Numbered from the stretch's first letter, positions 56,452-63,836 are shown. The stretch is DNA of 64,000 nucleotides from PALSA-1003 sp963741315 (GCA_963741315.1 CAVUHK010000008.1:1-64000), one strand, 5' to 3'. The notes: generated by a model not told the origin, from the sequence alone. Numbers and translations: made by a program.

Positions 56452-56935
56452 ATGACCAACGTGCCCGTTCTCGTTCCAATGTCACAGGAGTTGTTCAGCG
56501 AGTTCGCAGTCGAGGCCAACGAGGGGTATGCCGAGGACCACGTTCTCGCGGGTACTTGGGCCCCAGATGAGGCGCTCGCGAAGGCAACGGCGCAGTTCAA
56601 TCAGCTGCTTCCGCAGGGCATCGACACTTCCGGTCACTTCTTTTACGAAGTGCGCGACCGTTCGAATGCGACTGTTGGCTATCTACTGGTTTGCCGTTGT
56701 TGGCGCTGGGGAGGCCAAGGCGGGCTATGTCTACAGCATTCGCATCCATCCGGATCAGCAACGCAAGGGCCACGGCAGCGCCGCGCTTCTTGCCCTAGAG
56801 TCGATTGCGGCTGGGATGCAGTTGCGCGCGATCCGCTTAAACGTTTTTGGTCACAATCCAGGTGCCCAAGCCCTATACCGGGCGCTAGGCTACGAGGTCA
56901 CCTCGTCGAGCATGCGCAAACCATTGCGGCAGTGA
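56452..56935 (+). pseudogene. Cassette gene: GNAT family N-acetyltransferase (frameshifted)
   Basis: Removing one base near 56686 joins two frames into a 160-residue acetyltransferase: MTNVPVLVPMSQELFSEFAV up to ATVGYL, then WFAVVGAGEAKAGYVYSIRI and the acetyl-CoA motif HPDQQRKGHGSAALLALE, ending with FGHNPGAQALYRALGY. All GNAT motifs are intact after correction. It starts 6 bases after the attC 3 core and its stop (56933-56935) is 1 base before attC 4. The indel may be real or a read error. Confidence 0.8.
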
Positions 56936-56936
56936 C

Positions 56937-57013
56937 GCCTAACCTTCCTTCAAGCGGCCCCTCTCCGGCAGGCTTCGCCTGCCTCCGCGGTCCGCTTGAG
57001 TCAAACGTTACGA
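56937..57013 (+). repeat. attC site 4
   Basis: A 77-base element: perfect left core GCCTAAC (56937-56943), right core GTTACGA (57007-57013, off consensus). The interior folds cleanly: TCAAGCGG pairs with CCGCTTGA, and GGCAGGC-TTC-GCCTGCC forms the apical stem. Confidence 0.8.
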
Positions 57014-57033
57014 CGCACGATGAGGACACTTAG

Positions 57034-57822
57034 ATGGCAGAGTTGCGATTCGACGAAGAGGCTACAAAGCGATTGCTGGCTCTCTACGTCACGCCGGATA
57101 TGGTGTCACAGCGCGGCGAGTTCCTTCGCGCATTGGACCCCAGACCGGGCGAGCGAGTGCTGGATGTTGGCTCCGGCCCAGGATTCTTGGCGGGCGCGAT
57201 CGCAGCGGCAGTGGAATCGCGAGGCGCGGTCCATGGCATAGACATCAGCGAGCCGCTGCTTGCGGTGGCGCGAGCGCATTGTGCTCACCAGCCGTGGGTC
57301 GAATTCCATCAAGCTGACGCTACGCAGCTCCCCTTTCCACAGCAGAGCTTTGACGCGGTCATGTCGACGCAGGTATTGGAGTATGTCCAAGACGTCGGTC
57401 TGGCGTTGGCCGAGATTCACCGCGTGCTTCGAACGGGCGGACGCACGGTGATCGTGGATACAGACTGGGACTCGATCGTTTGGTACTCGCCCAATCGCGA
57501 CAGAATGAACCGGGTCTTATCTGCATGGGAGCAGCACGCGGTCGATTCCTATCTGCCTCGAACAATGTCCAATAAGCTGCGTCATGCTGGTTTTCAAGTG
57601 GATTCGACAACAATAATTCCGGTACTCAATACAGCTTATGATACGAACACTTTCAGCAATCAGCTTATCGATTCTATTGTTTCGTTTGTGAGTGGGCGAA
57701 ACGGATTCAGGCGCGACGAAGCGGAAGTATGGGCAGGAGAAATAAGGCAGGCTGGAAAGCGAGGCGAGTTCTTCTTTAGCCTCAATCGGTACCTTTTCCT
57801 GGCCAGAAAAACAATAGCGTGA
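57034..57822 (+). CDS. Cassette gene: class I SAM-dependent methyltransferase
   Basis: A 262-residue methyltransferase with motif I VLDVGSGPGFLAGAI, motif post-I GIDISEPLL, and FDAVMSTQVLEYVQDVGLAL, followed by RTGGRTVIVDTDWDSI. It resembles ubiquinone/menaquinone-type methyltransferases, but the substrate cannot be assigned. ATG 57034 lies 20 bases after the attC 4 core. The N-terminal half is GC-rich and the last third AT-richer. Confidence 0.9.
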   Translation: MAELRFDEEATKRLLALYVTPDMVSQRGEFLRALDPRPGERVLDVGSGPGFLAGAIAAAVESRGAVHGIDISEPLLAVARAHCAHQPWVEFHQADATQLPFPQQSFDAVMSTQVLEYVQDVGLALAEIHRVLRTGGRTVIVDTDWDSIVWYSPNRDRMNRVLSAWEQHAVDSYLPRTMSNKLRHAGFQVDSTTIIPVLNTAYDTNTFSNQLIDSIVSFVSGRNGFRRDEAEVWAGEIRQAGKRGEFFFSLNRYLFLARKTIA

Positions 57823-57866
57823 TGGTCCGCGCGGCAAGGCGCCCTTGAATACGATGAATCCGTGCG

Positions 57867-57951
57867 GCCTAACCTCTCGCTCAACCCGGACGCTCCTCGG
57901 CGGCGCCGGCGCGCCGTCCTTCGGTTGGCCGGTTAGCTTGTCTCGTTAGGC
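57867..57951 (+). repeat. attC site 5
   Basis: An 85-base element with perfect complementary cores GCCTAAC (57867-57873) and GTTAGGC (57945-57951). The interior has CTCGGCGGCGCCGG, and the L' block GCCGGTTAGCTTGT is shared with sites 1 and 7. It is the most typical attC of the array. Confidence 0.92.
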
Positions 57952-57984
57952 GTCACAGAACTTCGCACACTGAGGAATCTCACA

Positions 57985-58287
57985 ATGGCAAAGGCCTACT
58001 GGATCGTTCGAGTCGACATCAAAGATATGGAGACGTACAAGTCCTACATCGCCGCGAACGCTGGCCCGTTCAGAAGATTCGGGGCGAAGTTCCTTGTGCG
58101 TGGTGGCAAGTATGAAAACGTTGAAGGAACAAGCCGCGAGCGCAACGCCGTAATCGAGTTTCCTTCCTACGAGCAAGCGGTCAAGTGCTGGCATTCGCCG
58201 GAGTACCAGGCTGCACTAAGAATTCGTGAGCCCGTCTCCACCGCTGATTTGGTCATCGTCGAGGGCTACGATGGTCCGCAGCCTTGA
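57985..58287 (+). CDS. Cassette gene: DUF1330 domain-containing protein
   Basis: A 100-residue ferredoxin-like alpha+beta barrel protein: AYWIVRVDIKDMETYKSYIA, GAKFLVRGGKYENVEG and VIEFPSYEQAVKCWHSPEYQ are the family hallmarks. Members are small cytosolic dimers of unknown enzymatic role. GAGGA lies 8-9 bases before ATG 57985. It fills its cassette, ending 55 bases before attC 6. Confidence 0.93.
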   Translation: MAKAYWIVRVDIKDMETYKSYIAANAGPFRRFGAKFLVRGGKYENVEGTSRERNAVIEFPSYEQAVKCWHSPEYQAALRIREPVSTADLVIVEGYDGPQP

Positions 58288-58341
58288 TTCCTATGTCGGG
58301 TACCTCGGGTGGCAGTGCCGATCAGTCGCGCGCGTCATGCC

Positions 58342-58401
58342 GCCTAACGCGGCGCTCAATACGGACCGCCGGCGGTCGCCGGTTAGCATGGTTCGTTAGC
58401 T
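58342..58401 (+). repeat. attC site 6
   Basis: A 60-base element (classical 59-be size) with GCCTAAC (58342-58348) and GTTAGCT (58395-58401, one base off consensus). It contains CGGACCGCCGGCGGTCGCCGG and the shared GTTAGC L' block. Confidence 0.85.
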
Positions 58402-58429
58402 CTCATTGACGCAAAATAGGAGATCGGAC

Positions 58430-58474
58430 ATGAAGAGCATTCCAAGGGTGGACAGGTTCTTCCATGGCCTATGA
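58430..58474 (+). CDS. Mini-ORF in a very short cassette
   Basis: Fourteen codons (MKSIPRVDRFFHGL) with a good TAGGAG ribosome site 7 bases upstream, in the 75-base space between attC 6 and attC 7. It could be a truncated cassette gene or a peptide. I see nothing else in this cassette. Confidence 0.3.
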   Translation: MKSIPRVDRFFHGL

Positions 58475-58475
58475 A

Positions 58476-58556
58476 AGCTGACTTGTCGCTCAACCCGAAC
58501 GCCCACCGGCGCGCATTCAGACCGCCGGCAGTCGCCGGTTAGCTAGTTCGTTAGGC
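58476..58556 (+). repeat. attC site 7 (left core degenerate)
   Basis: An 81-base element: right core GTTAGGC (58550-58556) perfect; left core AGCTGAC, then TCGCTCAACCCG as in site 5. As in site 1, the AAC of the left core has become GAC. Confidence 0.75.
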
Positions 58557-58560
58557 GCCG

Positions 58561-58914
58561 ATGGACGCGTGGAGCAATACAGGAATTTGGATCCTGCTCG
58601 CCGCAGTGGTGTTGAGCGCTCTTGTAAAATATTTTGCGCGCCCTAAGCAACCTCCTCGAACTACATTCACGTGCGCACGATGCAGTGCAAAGACGCATCA
58701 CTCCGAACGCTCGGTAACGGCTTGGCGCGCAGGTGCCAAGCGACTTTTCTGTGACAACTGTCACCGCAAGTGGCTAAACGCACAACCCCGGGGTTTCGGC
58801 AATTCGGGTGGGCGTGCAGCCTCGACGGGACCAGCCAGGAGTGGTTGCGTTGGTGTTTTGATCGTGCTGGCGTTGGTGCCCATCGCACTTGTAGCGTTCT
58901 GGCTGTACGTCTAA
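58561..58914 (+). CDS. Cassette gene: membrane protein with a zinc-ribbon-like loop
   Basis: A 117-residue protein with an N-terminal membrane segment (8-26, IWILLAAVVLSALVKYF), a cytoplasmic or periplasmic loop carrying C38-x2-C41 and C64-x2-C67 (FTCARCSAKTH, LFCDNCHRKW), a Gly-rich linker and a second membrane segment (96-116, CVGVLIVLALVPIALVAFWL). The four cysteines suggest a metal-binding ribbon. The ATG is only 4 bases after the attC 7 core with no ribosome site, so translation would rely on the attC sequence. No family recognised. Confidence 0.65.
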   Translation: MDAWSNTGIWILLAAVVLSALVKYFARPKQPPRTTFTCARCSAKTHHSERSVTAWRAGAKRLFCDNCHRKWLNAQPRGFGNSGGRAASTGPARSGCVGVLIVLALVPIALVAFWLYV

Positions 58915-58972
58915 CTGTTCACTCGACGCGGACGCTTGGGAGCGCCATTGAATCCGATTGGTCTAGCAAGGA
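58909..58972 (+). repeat. attC half-site 8
   Basis: A consensus left core GTCTAAC (58909-58915) overlaps the preceding stop and is followed by CTCGACGCGGACGC, like other attC left halves. The expected right core GTTAGAC is missing; the next gene starts at 58979. It is probably a truncated attC. Confidence 0.5.
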
Positions 58973-58978
58973 GATCTA

Positions 58979-59377
58979 ATGCAAATTCACGGCCGCTGCC
59001 ACTGCGGTAGCATCAGCTTCACCGGTGAAGTGGATCCGGCAAAAACCTTTGCGTGCCATTGCGCCGACTGTCAGAAATTATCAGGTGCGCCATTCAGGGC
59101 AGGTGTTCCCGTGCTGGCGAAAGACTTTTCGCTGACCGGAAACCCCAAGATCTACATCAAGACTGCGCAAAGTGGAAACAGGCGTGCACAAGCTTTTTGC
59201 GCTGACTGCGGCACGCCGCTATATGCGACCTCGCCCGACAATCCAGCGGTCTACAATGTCAGACTTGGATGCGTCGACGAACGTGCCCAGCTTGCTCCGT
59301 CCCGGCAGCTCTGGACTCGTTCTTCCATGCCTTGGCTGCACAACATGGCGTCGGTGCCGGGTGTGCCCGAGCAGTAG
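58979..59377 (+). CDS. Cassette gene: GFA family protein (glutathione-dependent formaldehyde-activating enzyme-like)
   Basis: A 132-residue zinc protein with the complete cysteine pattern: C7-x-C9 (RCHCGSISF), C26, C28 and C31 (ACHCADCQKL) and C74-x2-C77 (FCADCGTPLY). Members range from Gfa to uncharacterised carbon-sulfur lyase-like proteins; the substrate is unknown. GGAG is 7 bases before ATG 58979. A perfect inverted repeat (CCGAGC, spacer, GCTCGG, 59367-59383) spans its stop codon. Confidence 0.92.
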   Translation: MQIHGRCHCGSISFTGEVDPAKTFACHCADCQKLSGAPFRAGVPVLAKDFSLTGNPKIYIKTAQSGNRRAQAFCADCGTPLYATSPDNPAVYNVRLGCVDERAQLAPSRQLWTRSSMPWLHNMASVPGVPEQ

Positions 59378-59391
59378 GCTCGGATACGGCC

Positions 59392-59811
59392 ATGCCGCAT
59401 AGTCGGTCGCAGATTCGTAACATCCTGCCTTCGGAGATTGAAGCTGCACGCCTGTTGCTTGCGGCAAGTGGATGGGAACATCGAGTCTCCGACCCTATGC
59501 AATTCCGCGAATTGCTGTCGCGATCGCAAGTCACATTGGTCGCCGTCGAAAATGGGCGGGTCGTTGGCTTTCTTCGAGCGCTGAGTGACGGCGTAACAAA
59601 CGGCTATATTTCCATGCTCGTCGTGGCGGAGACGCATCGTCGAAGAGGTATCGGCCGAGACCTTGTCAGGGCAGCCATGGGTGACGACGAGCACATGACC
59701 TGGGTGTTGCGCGCGGGACGCGAGGGAGTATCGGAGTTCTACGAAAAGCTCGGCTTCGTCAAGTCCCAGGTAGCCATGGAGCGGCTACGCGCAAAGCGTG
59801 CCGACGCCTAG
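59392..59811 (+). CDS. GNAT family N-acetyltransferase
   Basis: A 139-residue acetyltransferase: QIRNILPSEIEAARLLLAAS at the start, the acetyl-CoA motif LVVAETHRRRGIGRDLVRAA, and GVSEFYEKLGFVKSQVAMER at the end. ATG 59392 lies 14 bp after the GFA gene with no attC between them, so they may share a cassette or an attC was lost. The substrate is unknown. Confidence 0.92.
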   Translation: MPHSRSQIRNILPSEIEAARLLLAASGWEHRVSDPMQFRELLSRSQVTLVAVENGRVVGFLRALSDGVTNGYISMLVVAETHRRRGIGRDLVRAAMGDDEHMTWVLRAGREGVSEFYEKLGFVKSQVAMERLRAKRADA

Positions 59812-59838
59812 TTCAGCGCTCAACGGGAGGTAGTCACC

Positions 59839-60258
59839 GTGAAGGCTTATCCAAGAGAACGGTTCTGCTCTGAGGTCACCCTCACCCCGGCGATCGTCGG
59901 GGCCTATGCCCACTCCGCGGGCGACGACAACCCCGTTCACCACGATCCACAGTTTGCCGCGTCTACGCGATACGGGCGCGTTATAGCGAGCGGCACACAT
60001 ACTACTGCTCTGCTCCTTGGGCTGACGGCGTCGCACTTTTCGAAGGTTGGTGCGATGATTGGTTTGGAGTTCTGGGTTCGCTTCCGGCGTCCAATCTATG
60101 CCGATGAAACCATTCGCATGGAGTGGCTGGTGATCAAGGTAACTCCGAATGCAAAGCTCAGGGGTGACATTGTCGAGCTTCGCGGCCGCATCACGGCGCA
60201 GGATGGGCAGACCGCGATGGGCGCGAAGGGTCGGGTCCTGGTCACCGATCGACTCTAG
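59839..60258 (+). CDS. MaoC-like dehydratase domain protein
   Basis: A 139-residue hot-dog protein with the hydratase-2 motif YAHSAGDDNPVHHDPQFAA and RVIASGTHTTALLLGLTA. The GTG start has GGGAGG at a good distance. Just upstream, GCCTAGTTCAGCGCTCAAC resembles an attC left half, suggesting a decayed site between the GNAT and this gene. A distant second MaoC protein at 54.6 kb shares the fold, but similarity is low. Confidence 0.9.
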   Translation: MKAYPRERFCSEVTLTPAIVGAYAHSAGDDNPVHHDPQFAASTRYGRVIASGTHTTALLLGLTASHFSKVGAMIGLEFWVRFRRPIYADETIRMEWLVIKVTPNAKLRGDIVELRGRITAQDGQTAMGAKGRVLVTDRL

Positions 60259-60326
60259 CGCACGGGGTATTGAAGATGAAGCATTGGTACTTCGCGCGGA
60301 CGAAGTGATTCGATAGTGGCACGCGG

Positions 60327-60379
60327 CTTCAACATGGCTGGCGTCGGCACCTGCCGCGGACCCGCTTGAATCGTTAAGC
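60327..60379 (+). repeat. attC-like site 9
   Basis: Right core GTTAAGC (60373-60379) fits GTTRRRY; the left core-like CTTCAAC is one base off. The CCGCTTGA block before the right core is shared with site 4. It is probably the last attC of the array. Confidence 0.5.
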
Positions 60380-60392
60380 AACCCGCGAACCC

Positions 60393-60728
60393 ATGACATT
60401 TGCGAATACGTATGCGGAAAGCGAGCCGTCGCGCACTGAGGTCGATCTTCTCGATGGCCCGATCATGCTCGAATTTGGCAGCCCCGGATGCGGATACTGT
60501 CGCGCCGCGCAACCGCTGCTAGCTGCGGCCTTGGCCGAGCACCCGCGGGTGCGTCACATCAAGATCGCAGACGCCAGCGGCCGCCGGCTGGGACGTTCGT
60601 TCAAGGTCAAGCTTTGGCCGACGCTGGTGTTCTTAAGCGGTGGCCGGGAAATCGCGCGCCTGGTTCGGCCTGGCGAGGAGAGCGCGATCCGCGGCGCCCT
60701 CGCGCAGATCGATCCCGGGCGGGGCTAG
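60393..60728 (+). CDS. Thioredoxin family protein
   Basis: A 111-residue thioredoxin-fold protein with redox motif C33-G-Y-C36 (GSPGCGYCRAAQP), KVKLWPTLVFLSGGRE containing the cis-Pro, and no signal peptide. It starts 13 bases after the last attC-like core, so it could be a cassette gene or the first chromosomal gene after the array; its high GC and lack of a following attC favour the latter. Confidence 0.9.
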   Translation: MTFANTYAESEPSRTEVDLLDGPIMLEFGSPGCGYCRAAQPLLAAALAEHPRVRHIKIADASGRRLGRSFKVKLWPTLVFLSGGREIARLVRPGEESAIRGALAQIDPGRG

Positions 60729-60792
60729 AATTCGAGCACCCGGCGCAATCCGTGCCGGGTGGTCAACGCATCCAAGGATTGGACCTTCGATC

Positions 60793-61026
60793 ATGTCGAA
60801 CGAGACGCCATCCGCTCCCGCCGCCGATATCGCCCGGCTCGCCCGCGAGCTCGAGGAGGCGGAGCTCTACGAACAAAAGCTCCATGAGCTGATCGTCGCC
60901 ATCCGTAACGAACTCACGCTGGGCCATGTTGCACGCGCGTTATCGCTGTGCAATCAGGCATTGAACGAGATCGACAATGCGACCGACGTTGTCGCGAGTT
61001 CCAGGCCTGCCAAGGACCCTGGTTGA
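60793..61026 (+). CDS. Small hypothetical helical protein
   Basis: A 77-residue protein predicted mostly helical and acidic (ARLARELEEAELYEQKLHEL, then HVARALSLCNQALNEIDNAT), possibly a coiled coil. No domain is recognised. The upstream 64-bp gap has no strong ribosome site. Its stop overlaps the TTG start of the next gene, suggesting coupling. Confidence 0.55.
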   Translation: MSNETPSAPAADIARLARELEEAELYEQKLHELIVAIRNELTLGHVARALSLCNQALNEIDNATDVVASSRPAKDPG

Positions 61027-61670
61027 AGACAGTACATATCGCTGCCGGGCTCCTGGCACTCGTTTGCGGGGCGGTTGCGATGTGTGCCTCCAAGGGCGGC
61101 AAGCTTCATCGCAGGAGCGGCACGGTATTCGTCTACGCCATGATGGTCATGGCGGCAACTGGTGCGACTCTGGCGGCTTTCAAACCCGATAGAGCGTCGG
61201 TCATCGCCGGTGCGCTGGCCTTCTACCTGGTCGCTTCATCACTGCTGACGGTGCGCCGAAGCGTCACCGATGACCGTTGGCTCTTCACGACGATGACGTT
61301 GTGGGCGCTGGCAACCGGTACCGTAGCTGTCTCGTTCGGTCTGCAGGCGATGGGGCGAACGCCTGCCAGGCTCGATGGGTATCCCGGCGGACTCTACTTT
61401 TTCTTTGCCGCGGTTGCGTTCGGGGCGGCCCTGCTCGACGTGCGGATGCTGCTGGCGCGCGGCATCGATGGCATCCATCGCATTGCCCGGCATCTATGGC
61501 GGATGAGCTTTGCGCTGCTTCTGGCGTCCGCGTCGTTCTTCATCGGTCAGGCCAAGGTCTTCCCCGAATACATGCGCAATCGCGCCTTGCTCGCGCTGCC
61601 TGTGCTGGCGGTATTGCTGTTCATGATCTATTGGCTCCATCGCGTCCTGGTCAGGCGCCGCGTCGTCTAG
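61023..61670 (+). CDS. Hypothetical multi-pass membrane protein (DUF2306-like)
   Basis: A 215-residue protein with about seven hydrophobic segments. It starts at TTG 61023 (TTGA overlap), giving KTVHIAAGLLALVCGAVAMC. The KGGKLHRRSGTVFVYAMMVM segment, with a conserved basic HRRSG, resembles DUF2306 membrane proteins. The function is unknown. Confidence 0.75.
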   Translation: MKTVHIAAGLLALVCGAVAMCASKGGKLHRRSGTVFVYAMMVMAATGATLAAFKPDRASVIAGALAFYLVASSLLTVRRSVTDDRWLFTTMTLWALATGTVAVSFGLQAMGRTPARLDGYPGGLYFFFAAVAFGAALLDVRMLLARGIDGIHRIARHLWRMSFALLLASASFFIGQAKVFPEYMRNRALLALPVLAVLLFMIYWLHRVLVRRRVV

Positions 61671-61709
61671 CCAGCAGTAACGCACCATCCGGAGCCGCGA
61701 CGGTTCGAG

Positions 61710-62489
61710 TCAGGCCCGTGCGCTGACGGCAAAATAGCGCCCGTTTTCCCGCGGCCACGCCGGCGGCTCGATGCGTACGTCGCCAAACCCCGCAGCGCGC
61801 AGCAACGCGACGATTTCGTCTTCGGCATACCAGGTGACCGTGATGGTCTCGTCTTCGCGCGCGACGATGCGCCCGCCCACGCGCCGCTCGTAGCGGCTGA
61901 CGTAGTGCATGCGCCGTCGCTCCGGATCGGCGGTCGACTCGCCGCGGTGCACGATTTGCGATGCGTCGGGCAGCGTGACGTTGCGGACTTCGACCACCGG
62001 CGCCCCCGGAGGATGCTGCGCAGCGTCGGGGACGAACAGGTCGAGCAGCAGCAGCGACGGCCCGACCAGATGCGCGCGCAGGCAGGTCAGCGCATCGGTG
62101 GCGGCTTCGCGCGCGGTCAGCAGCTGGAACGAGCCGGCGGCGATGAACGCCGCGCCGTAGCGTGCCGGCAGATTGAGGACTGCCAGGTTTTGCCGGAACA
62201 GCCGCGCGTCGCGGCCGACTGCCTCGAGTCGTGCCGCGCAACTCGCGAGCATCGATTCCGACTGGTCGACGCCGTGAACGTTGAAGCCTTCCTCGGTGAG
62301 CGGGAGCAGCAGCCGGCCTGAGCCAGCCATCGCCTCGAGTACCGGACCGGCGTCGCGCGGCAGTCGCATCCGGTACCAGGCGACTTCGGATTCCGCGGCG
62401 CGGGGATAAGCGGTGTCGTAGAACAGCGTGGACAGCGGGCCGTAGGCGCCGGTGGACGATGGCGCTGCGCGCGCCGCGGATTGCTTCAG
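61710..62489 (-). CDS. Class I SAM-dependent methyltransferase
   Basis: A 259-residue protein with STLFYDTAYPRAAESEVAWY, motif I VLEAMAGSGRLLLPL, post-I GVDQSESML and, late, ETITVTWYAEDEIVALLRA, typical of small-molecule methyltransferases. No ATG, GTG or TTG precedes the first conserved residues in frame after the upstream rhodanese ends. A CTG at 62489 overlaps that stop (CTGA), like the ATGA, GTGA and TTGA couplings elsewhere in this window, and is my preferred start; a hidden indel is the alternative. Confidence 0.85.
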   Translation of the reverse strand: MKQSAARAAPSSTGAYGPLSTLFYDTAYPRAAESEVAWYRMRLPRDAGPVLEAMAGSGRLLLPLTEEGFNVHGVDQSESMLASCAARLEAVGRDARLFRQNLAVLNLPARYGAAFIAAGSFQLLTAREAATDALTCLRAHLVGPSLLLLDLFVPDAAQHPPGAPVVEVRNVTLPDASQIVHRGESTADPERRRMHYVSRYERRVGGRIVAREDETITVTWYAEDEIVALLRAAGFGDVRIEPPAWPRENGRYFAVSARA

Positions 62490-62872
62490 GTCTGCTCCCA
62501 GGGCAACCCGTCCTTGCGCCATCCCGACACGCGGCTGCGCTGGTGTTGCTCGTCGAGCGGGCCCTCGAAGCCTTCGAGCACGTTGATGACGTCGGTGAAT
62601 CCCGACTGCTCCAGCGCGACACCGGCGTCGACCGAACGCTGGCCGCTGCGACAGATCAGCACCACCGGCCGGTTCATGCTGGCGATTTTCCTGACCTGTC
62701 CGACGAAGTGCGGGTTGACCTCCCAGTCGGGCCCGTCGTTCCACGCGACGTGGTGCGCGCCGGTGGGATGACCGACGAACAGGAATTCCATCTCGCTGCG
62801 GCAGTCGACGAGCACCGCATCGGGATGCTGATGCAGGAACTGATGGGCTTCGAGCGGCTTCAGGTGCTTCAT
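62486..62872 (-). CDS. Rhodanese-like domain protein
   Basis: A 128-residue single rhodanese domain with VLVDCRSEMEFLFVGHP and the active-site loop C74-RSGQRS in VVLICRSGQRSVDAG. Such proteins transfer sulfane sulfur. The C-terminus ends WRKDGLPWEQT, a common tail in this family. The start is ATG 62872. It is coupled to the downstream methyltransferase. Confidence 0.93.
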   Translation of the reverse strand: MKHLKPLEAHQFLHQHPDAVLVDCRSEMEFLFVGHPTGAHHVAWNDGPDWEVNPHFVGQVRKIASMNRPVVLICRSGQRSVDAGVALEQSGFTDVINVLEGFEGPLDEQHQRSRVSGWRKDGLPWEQT

Positions 62873-62903
62873 GGCGCCAATCTAGCACCATGTGCGCAAC
62901 GCT

Positions 62904-63836
62904 TCAAACTCGCTGGTGGAGTGCCTCGCGTGAAGCTTGCAGCACCGCATCGATCCAGCGGTGCGCCGCAGGAACCACGCCGGTCCAGCGCACGAAGCCG
63001 TGGATCATGCCTTCGCAGCGGATCAGGCGGGTGGGCACGCCCGCGGCGTGCAGGCGCGTCGCATAGTCGACGCCATCGTCGCGCAGCACGTCGCTTTCGG
63101 CGACGGCGATCACCGACGGCGCTAGCCGCGACAAATCGCTCGCGGAAAGCGGGCCCAGTTCGGGCGCGTGCTTGTCCGCGTCGGCGCGGTAGACGTCCCA
63201 GTACCACGCCATTTGCTGCGCGCTCAGGTTGAAACCGGTCGCGAAGTCGCGATAGGCCGCACGCGAGCAGGTCGCATCGAGCGCGGGGTAGAGCAGCAGC
63301 TGCAATTGCGGTTGCGCCGCGCCTTCGGTGCGCAGGCGCAACGTCAGCGCTGCGGCGAGGTTGCCGCCGGAACTGTCGCCGGCGAGCGCAAAGCGTCGTG
63401 CATCGGCGCCGAGTTCGCGCGCATGCGCTCGCGCCCAGTGCCACGCGGTGGCGACGTCGTCGAGCGCCGCCGGGTAGACGTGCTCGGGTGCGCAGCGATA
63501 ATCGACCGACACCACGACCGCGGGCAGGCGCCGCGCCATGATGCGACAGAACTTGTCGTGCGAATCCAGCGAACCGGTGACCCAGCCGCCGCCGTGGGCG
63601 AAGACGACCAGAGGCAGCGGCGACTGCGCTTCGGGACGGTAGATGCGCAGCGGTATGTCCGTACCCGCGCCGGGAATCCGCACGTCGACGACCGATTCGA
63701 CCGCTTCGGGCGCGCCGCCGAATCGCAGCGGCGCCTCGAGCGCGGCCGCGCGCAATTGGTCGATCGCGGGCGGAAAAGCACCGGGCGCGGCGTTGAATGC
63801 CGTGTCGAGCAGGCGCTGTATATCCGGGTCGAGCAT
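62904..63836 (-). CDS. Alpha/beta hydrolase (HSL-family esterase/lipase)
   Basis: A 310-residue esterase with the oxyanion-hole HGGGW (81-85), nucleophile S155 in GDSSGG, the acid in AESDVLRDDG and the catalytic His in GMIHGF. It belongs to the hormone-sensitive-lipase family of carboxylesterases that cleave short acyl esters. No signal peptide is seen, so it is cytoplasmic. The gene lies 31 bp upstream of the rhodanese gene and may be cotranscribed with it. Confidence 0.95.
   Translation of the reverse strand: MLDPDIQRLLDTAFNAAPGAFPPAIDQLRAAALEAPLRFGGAPEAVESVVDVRIPGAGTDIPLRIYRPEAQSPLPLVVFAHGGGWVTGSLDSHDKFCRIMARRLPAVVVSVDYRCAPEHVYPAALDDVATAWHWARAHARELGADARRFALAGDSSGGNLAAALTLRLRTEGAAQPQLQLLLYPALDATCSRAAYRDFATGFNLSAQQMAWYWDVYRADADKHAPELGPLSASDLSRLAPSVIAVAESDVLRDDGVDYATRLHAAGVPTRLIRCEGMIHGFVRWTGVVPAAHRWIDAVLQASREALHQRV

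Larger units (their letters stand above)
55276..60379 (+). mobile_element. Integron-type gene cassette array without visible integrase (CALIN)
   Basis: Nine attC or attC-like sites, all in the same orientation, separate short promoter-poor genes on the plus strand. The strongest sites have 7-base outer cores GCCTAAC and GTTAGGC, GTTGGGC or GTTAGCT, with long imperfect palindromes between. Gene contents (methyltransferases, GNAT, DUF1330, GFA-type and hypothetical proteins) are typical of integron cargo, and GC is mixed. No intI-like tyrosine recombinase is encoded within the window. The right boundary is the last attC-like core at 60373-60379. Confidence 0.85.

Noticed and set aside
55276..58556. 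CRISPR array
   Set aside because: The repeats are spaced by genes, differ in length (60-120 bases) and are imperfect palindromes with attC cores.
55061..60400. Integron integrase or transposase within the array
   Set aside because: No ORF on either strand shows tyrosine recombinase or DDE motifs; all long minus-strand ORFs are shadows.
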